A DNA stretch of 27,410 nt from Armadillidium nasatum (Eukaryota; Arthropoda; Malacostraca; Isopoda; Armadillidiidae). Position 1 is the first letter of the stretch. The number at the start of each line of letters is the position of its first letter. Below are positions 24,279 to 27,410 of the stretch, one piece after another. Under the pieces are notes generated by a model that had not been told where the DNA came from, did no database searches, and worked only from the letters and a program-made list of their open reading frames with translations. Position numbers and translations under genes: made by a program. The stretch lies in assembly GCA_009176605.1 (NCBI GenBank), contig SEYY01018405.1, positions 390,001-417,410 on the forward strand, given 5' to 3'.

Positions 24279-24845
24279 TATAATATTTATTGCAACAGTT
24301 TACAAAATATTTTCATCTGACAGTAATAGAGATTGAAAAATGCTTTATAGTGGACCATGGATGAGAAAGTAGAGGGCATGCTAAGAAAATTAAAAAGAAG
24401 TCATGCCATCTTGTTCTAAGAAAATACTTTCAGTAATAAGGAATGACTTGCCACAGGAGATTGTTGATTGTGATTCTCTTACAATATTTAATAGGGGCTA
24501 TATAGATATATTGATGGTTTAGATATTGACTAAGCCAAATTGGTGGGTATTTATAAATTTTTAGACCAGCTTGAAACTAAGCCTAACTGGCAGTTTTATA
24601 ATGGATATTGATTCATTGTATGTTGCATGTGTAATTAGTTATATAATGTTATCAGTTAGGTTTATTAAATATATGAAGGGGCTTAGTTTTATTTGTAAAA
24701 TACTTTGCATGAATGAACTGATAACTAATGATAGGATAGACCTAGTCTTTGTTGTATGTATTAGTATTACTTATTTGTTTTAACTGGGACAGTCTTGATA
24801 GGCCCATGTGGTTTCTATCTATTTTTCTAATACTCTAATCTAATA
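23500..24845 (+). mobile_element. CR1-like LINE, internally deleted copy b
   Basis: The plus strand carries an endonuclease remnant (VGIIIMGDFNFPDIDF at about 23780-23827, containing the catalytic G-D-F-N, then LLVDCLFENF), jumps to the C-terminal RT (KLYNSYVRPAVEYCAQV-like, then MISGFESKSYEERLKELGMF and SVERFLKG), is split by a (TA)n array at 24180-24285, and continues with VYKIF-like DNA, the end of RT and a tail ending TTCTAATACTCTAATCTAAT. Most of the RT palm is deleted. Frame breaks are frequent. It is the close relative of copy a. Confidence 0.85.
24180..24285. repeat. (TA)n array inside LINE coding sequence
   Basis: It replaces GATATGATACAA of copy a (about 3278-3289) within the RT C-terminus. 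LINE sequence is continuous on both sides. Confidence 0.95.
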
Positions 24846-24849
24846 TTTG

Positions 24850-25745
24850 TAAATATAGATTCTTTGGTTAATAATGTTACAGTTGAGGAAAACTTGGGTA
24901 ATAATAATCATAATATAAAAAGGTTTAATTTAAATGTAATAGTTAAACTGCATTTATCAGAAACAAGGCCAAAGTGATTGATTTTAAAAATATAGATTTT
25001 GATAGATTCAGAAACACACTGGAATAATGAATTTGATGATTAAAACTTTTCAAATATGAAAATATTTAAATTAATCATGTATAAAATTCAGTTAGAATGT
25101 TAAGTCAGGGCAATTACTGCATATAAGAGGAAGCTTAATTTGTGGAGTGGGGAGATAAGGGATAATTATAAATGGTTTAAGAGGTTCAAAGACAGTAACA
25201 GTGTAGTGGATATAGAAACTTATAAGAGAACAAGGAATGAATTAAATTGGGGTAATAATGAGGTCTAAAAGACTATCAAATTAACTTGAAAAGAAATAAT
25301 AATAAAGATCTGAAGAAATTTTTAATTTTTATCAATTTAATGATATTTTATCTAAAGAGATGTTTCATTCTAAACTAATTTTTACTTTTGTAATTAACTT
25401 GGAAAAAATATTTTAAAAATTTTCAGTGATATTTCAAGTAAATTTAAATTACTTCAATCAGAAATACATTTACATTTTGCAGCTGATTTTGATAAAAGAA
25501 AGGCATGAAAGGCTTTAAAGTGAATTATGGGTAGTAAACTATATTAAATAGGAGCCTTTCGCAAATCTTCTTAGGATCAGAAATTGAATGTTGTGGTAAT
25601 AAAAGCGATTATATCAACATTTGATTTAAAGATGTAGGTAATCAGAAAGATTATCTTAAGATATATGATTAGCTCTAGTGAAGAATATCAGTATTTTCAA
25701 TACCCATTTTGCATCAGTATTTACACATAAAAGGTAGCTTCTCTG
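24850..25745 (+). mobile_element. CR1-like LINE fragments, rearranged copy c
   Basis: First a linker segment (YKRKLNLWSGEIRDNYKWF, then TYKRTRNELN), then at 25350-25640 a stretch about 80 % identical to 23500-23775 (ending GATGTAGGTA), then the pre-RT linker FNTHFASVFTHKR and SFSDPSNCCPIALTYVLR, an RT block-2-type motif (S-D-P-S-N-Y-R-P-I-x-L). The endonuclease-side segment lies between two linker segments, so the order differs from a normal element. Confidence 0.75.
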
Positions 25746-25789
25746 ATCCTTCTAACTGTTGCCCTATAGCTCTCACTTATGTTCTAAGA

Positions 25790-25965
25790 TCTTTGAAGTA
25801 CTGGATCTTTTGTACGGAGTAGTGCTCTCATATTTGGGGTGGCTCAGGTTTTACCAATTTTTTGGATAGGGTTGAGTCAAAGGTTAAAAGACTTAAAAAA
25901 TTGTTTGGCTCCTAATTCACTTGACCCTTTATCTTTGTGATGTGGTGTTGGTTCCTTGTCTCTTT
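25790..25965 (+). pseudogene. Jockey-like LINE RT C-terminal scrap
   Basis: CSHIWGGSGFTNFLDRVESK followed by VKRLKKLFGS. This is the block after the palm in jockey-like reverse transcriptases (EYCSHIWGxSPxTxxLDRVxxKAxRLI). It continues only briefly. The same family is present at 26550-27410. Confidence 0.75.
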
Positions 25966-26549
<584 letters not shown>

Positions 26550-27410
26550 CCTACTAATTTTCACCAAAGTTGAGGTAATACCGGAACCTAATCATTAAAT
26601 GCCAACTGCCCCAATACTTGGTGCTTGAAAGTAGGCAAGTCAAAAGAAGTTGGGAAAACAGATAAAGGGAGTGTGTTTCGGACTTTACCAGTAGGGTACA
26701 AATAAGATTAGGCATAGTGGTTAAGTCTAGAGTCAGACAGGTGGACAGAGAAAGGATAAGACTGGATAGAAAGGCATATTGCACAAGCCCTTCTCAGTGG
26801 AGGAGAAATGCAATGGGAGAGTTCAGAAATGCAGTGTCCATTGTACTAGCGATAGTATATTGTGAGTGATACAACAGTTCGATGTGCAGAAAGAGAATTA
26901 GTGAGAGCGGTAGAGTGGTTAAGATGAAAAGCCATAGACTCTACCTTGTCAAGGAGAACTGCATGAGTGGAACCACCTATATAAAGAGAAAGCAACTGGA
27001 TTGGCATAAAAAAATCATAAAGACGCAAGAGAACACCCAACCCCTTTGAAGCTTGTTAGGAAGAGAAGGAATGTGATCTTTCCAAGAAAGATCAAGAAAA
27101 GAAACACCGAGAATATTAAGAAGAGATGAAGGCTTGAGTAGTGTGTTTTGAAGAAGATGTTATAGTTTTTAGAAGACTGTGTCTAGTAAAGATATAGAGG
27201 AACTGAGTTTTTGAGGCATTGAAAACAACTATGTTTTCTCTGCCTCAATTTGAAGTGCGAGAAAGATCAGAGGTTAATTACTCCAAGGCCACCATTCTAG
27301 CGTATTTTAACTGTTGCTTGGAGGGGTGCCTTTCAAACTGAAATTAGTAATGAAAGGGGGAGTCATCAGCATAGGAATGGATAGGTAATGAAGTAATAGA
27401 GAGATCATTA
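26550..27410 (-). pseudogene. Jockey-like LINE reverse transcriptase, C-terminal half
   Basis: From the right edge the minus strand reads PIHSYADDSPF (catalytic YADD at 27362-27373), LTSDLSR, VVFNASKTQFLYL, LLNILGVSFLDLSWKDHI, then LDKVESMAFHL, SLTIYYR, HCISELSHCISPPLRRA and FPTSFDLPTFKHQVLGQL. This is the palm-to-C-terminus order of jockey-like elements abundant in decapods (family knowledge). Stops and frame changes are frequent, so it is dead. The N-terminal half lies beyond the window. The 3' end borders the (TA)n array. Confidence 0.82.

Overview
The window is AT-rich eukaryotic DNA, very probably from an arthropod. A decapod crustacean is my best guess, because of the long (TA)n arrays, the types of LINE fragments and the wording of the one host gene; this is an inference, not proven. 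It is mostly an intron and intergenic landscape of decayed and nested transposable elements separated by at least a dozen (TA)n arrays, plus (TTA)n, (GA)n and poly(T) tracts. There is no prokaryotic gene organisation.

Host gene: two exons of a USP12/USP46-type deubiquitinase lie on the minus strand at 2599-2679 and 1629-1845. Both have canonical splice sites, compatible phases and an intact catalytic Cys box. The start exon would lie to the right and the remaining exons left of the window; neither was found here.

Layout: 1-330 RTE-type LINE fragment after a (TA)n array; 1629-2679 USP exons; 2960-3925 CR1-like LINE tail; 3930-7050 mostly featureless AT-rich DNA with a small CR1 scrap; 7541-8788 a non-autonomous DNA element with long terminal inverted repeats and a perfect 8-bp target duplication, carrying a GC-rich foldback; 8850-9990 two more CR1 tails; 10840-13984 an RTE-type LINE on the minus strand, nearly intact apart from three single-base frame breaks; 13985-15216 A/T-rich DNA with tandem duplications; 15430-15647 a jockey-like RT scrap; 15780-16363 an inverted and tandem array of a tRNA-derived SINE-like repeat; 16659-19260 a decayed Ty3/Gypsy pol on the minus strand cut off inside the integrase zinc finger; 19903-23078 a two-ended element carrying a large RNase-H-like transposase-type gene; 23500-25960 CR1 and jockey fragments; 25966-26412 a second RTE fragment; 26550-27410 jockey-like RT on the minus strand.

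The strongest candidate for something undescribed is 19903-23078. It has short terminal inverted repeats, further blocks of inverted similarity at matching distances from each end, a gene of about 750 codons with a typical 3' splice site and one single-base frame break, and it sits inside a TA microsatellite. I recognise the protein as an arthropod/invertebrate family usually left uncharacterised, but cannot place it in a named transposase superfamily from sequence alone. The second most interesting structure is the 8-bp-duplication element at 7541-8788 with its 91-bp, 96 % identical GC-rich foldback.
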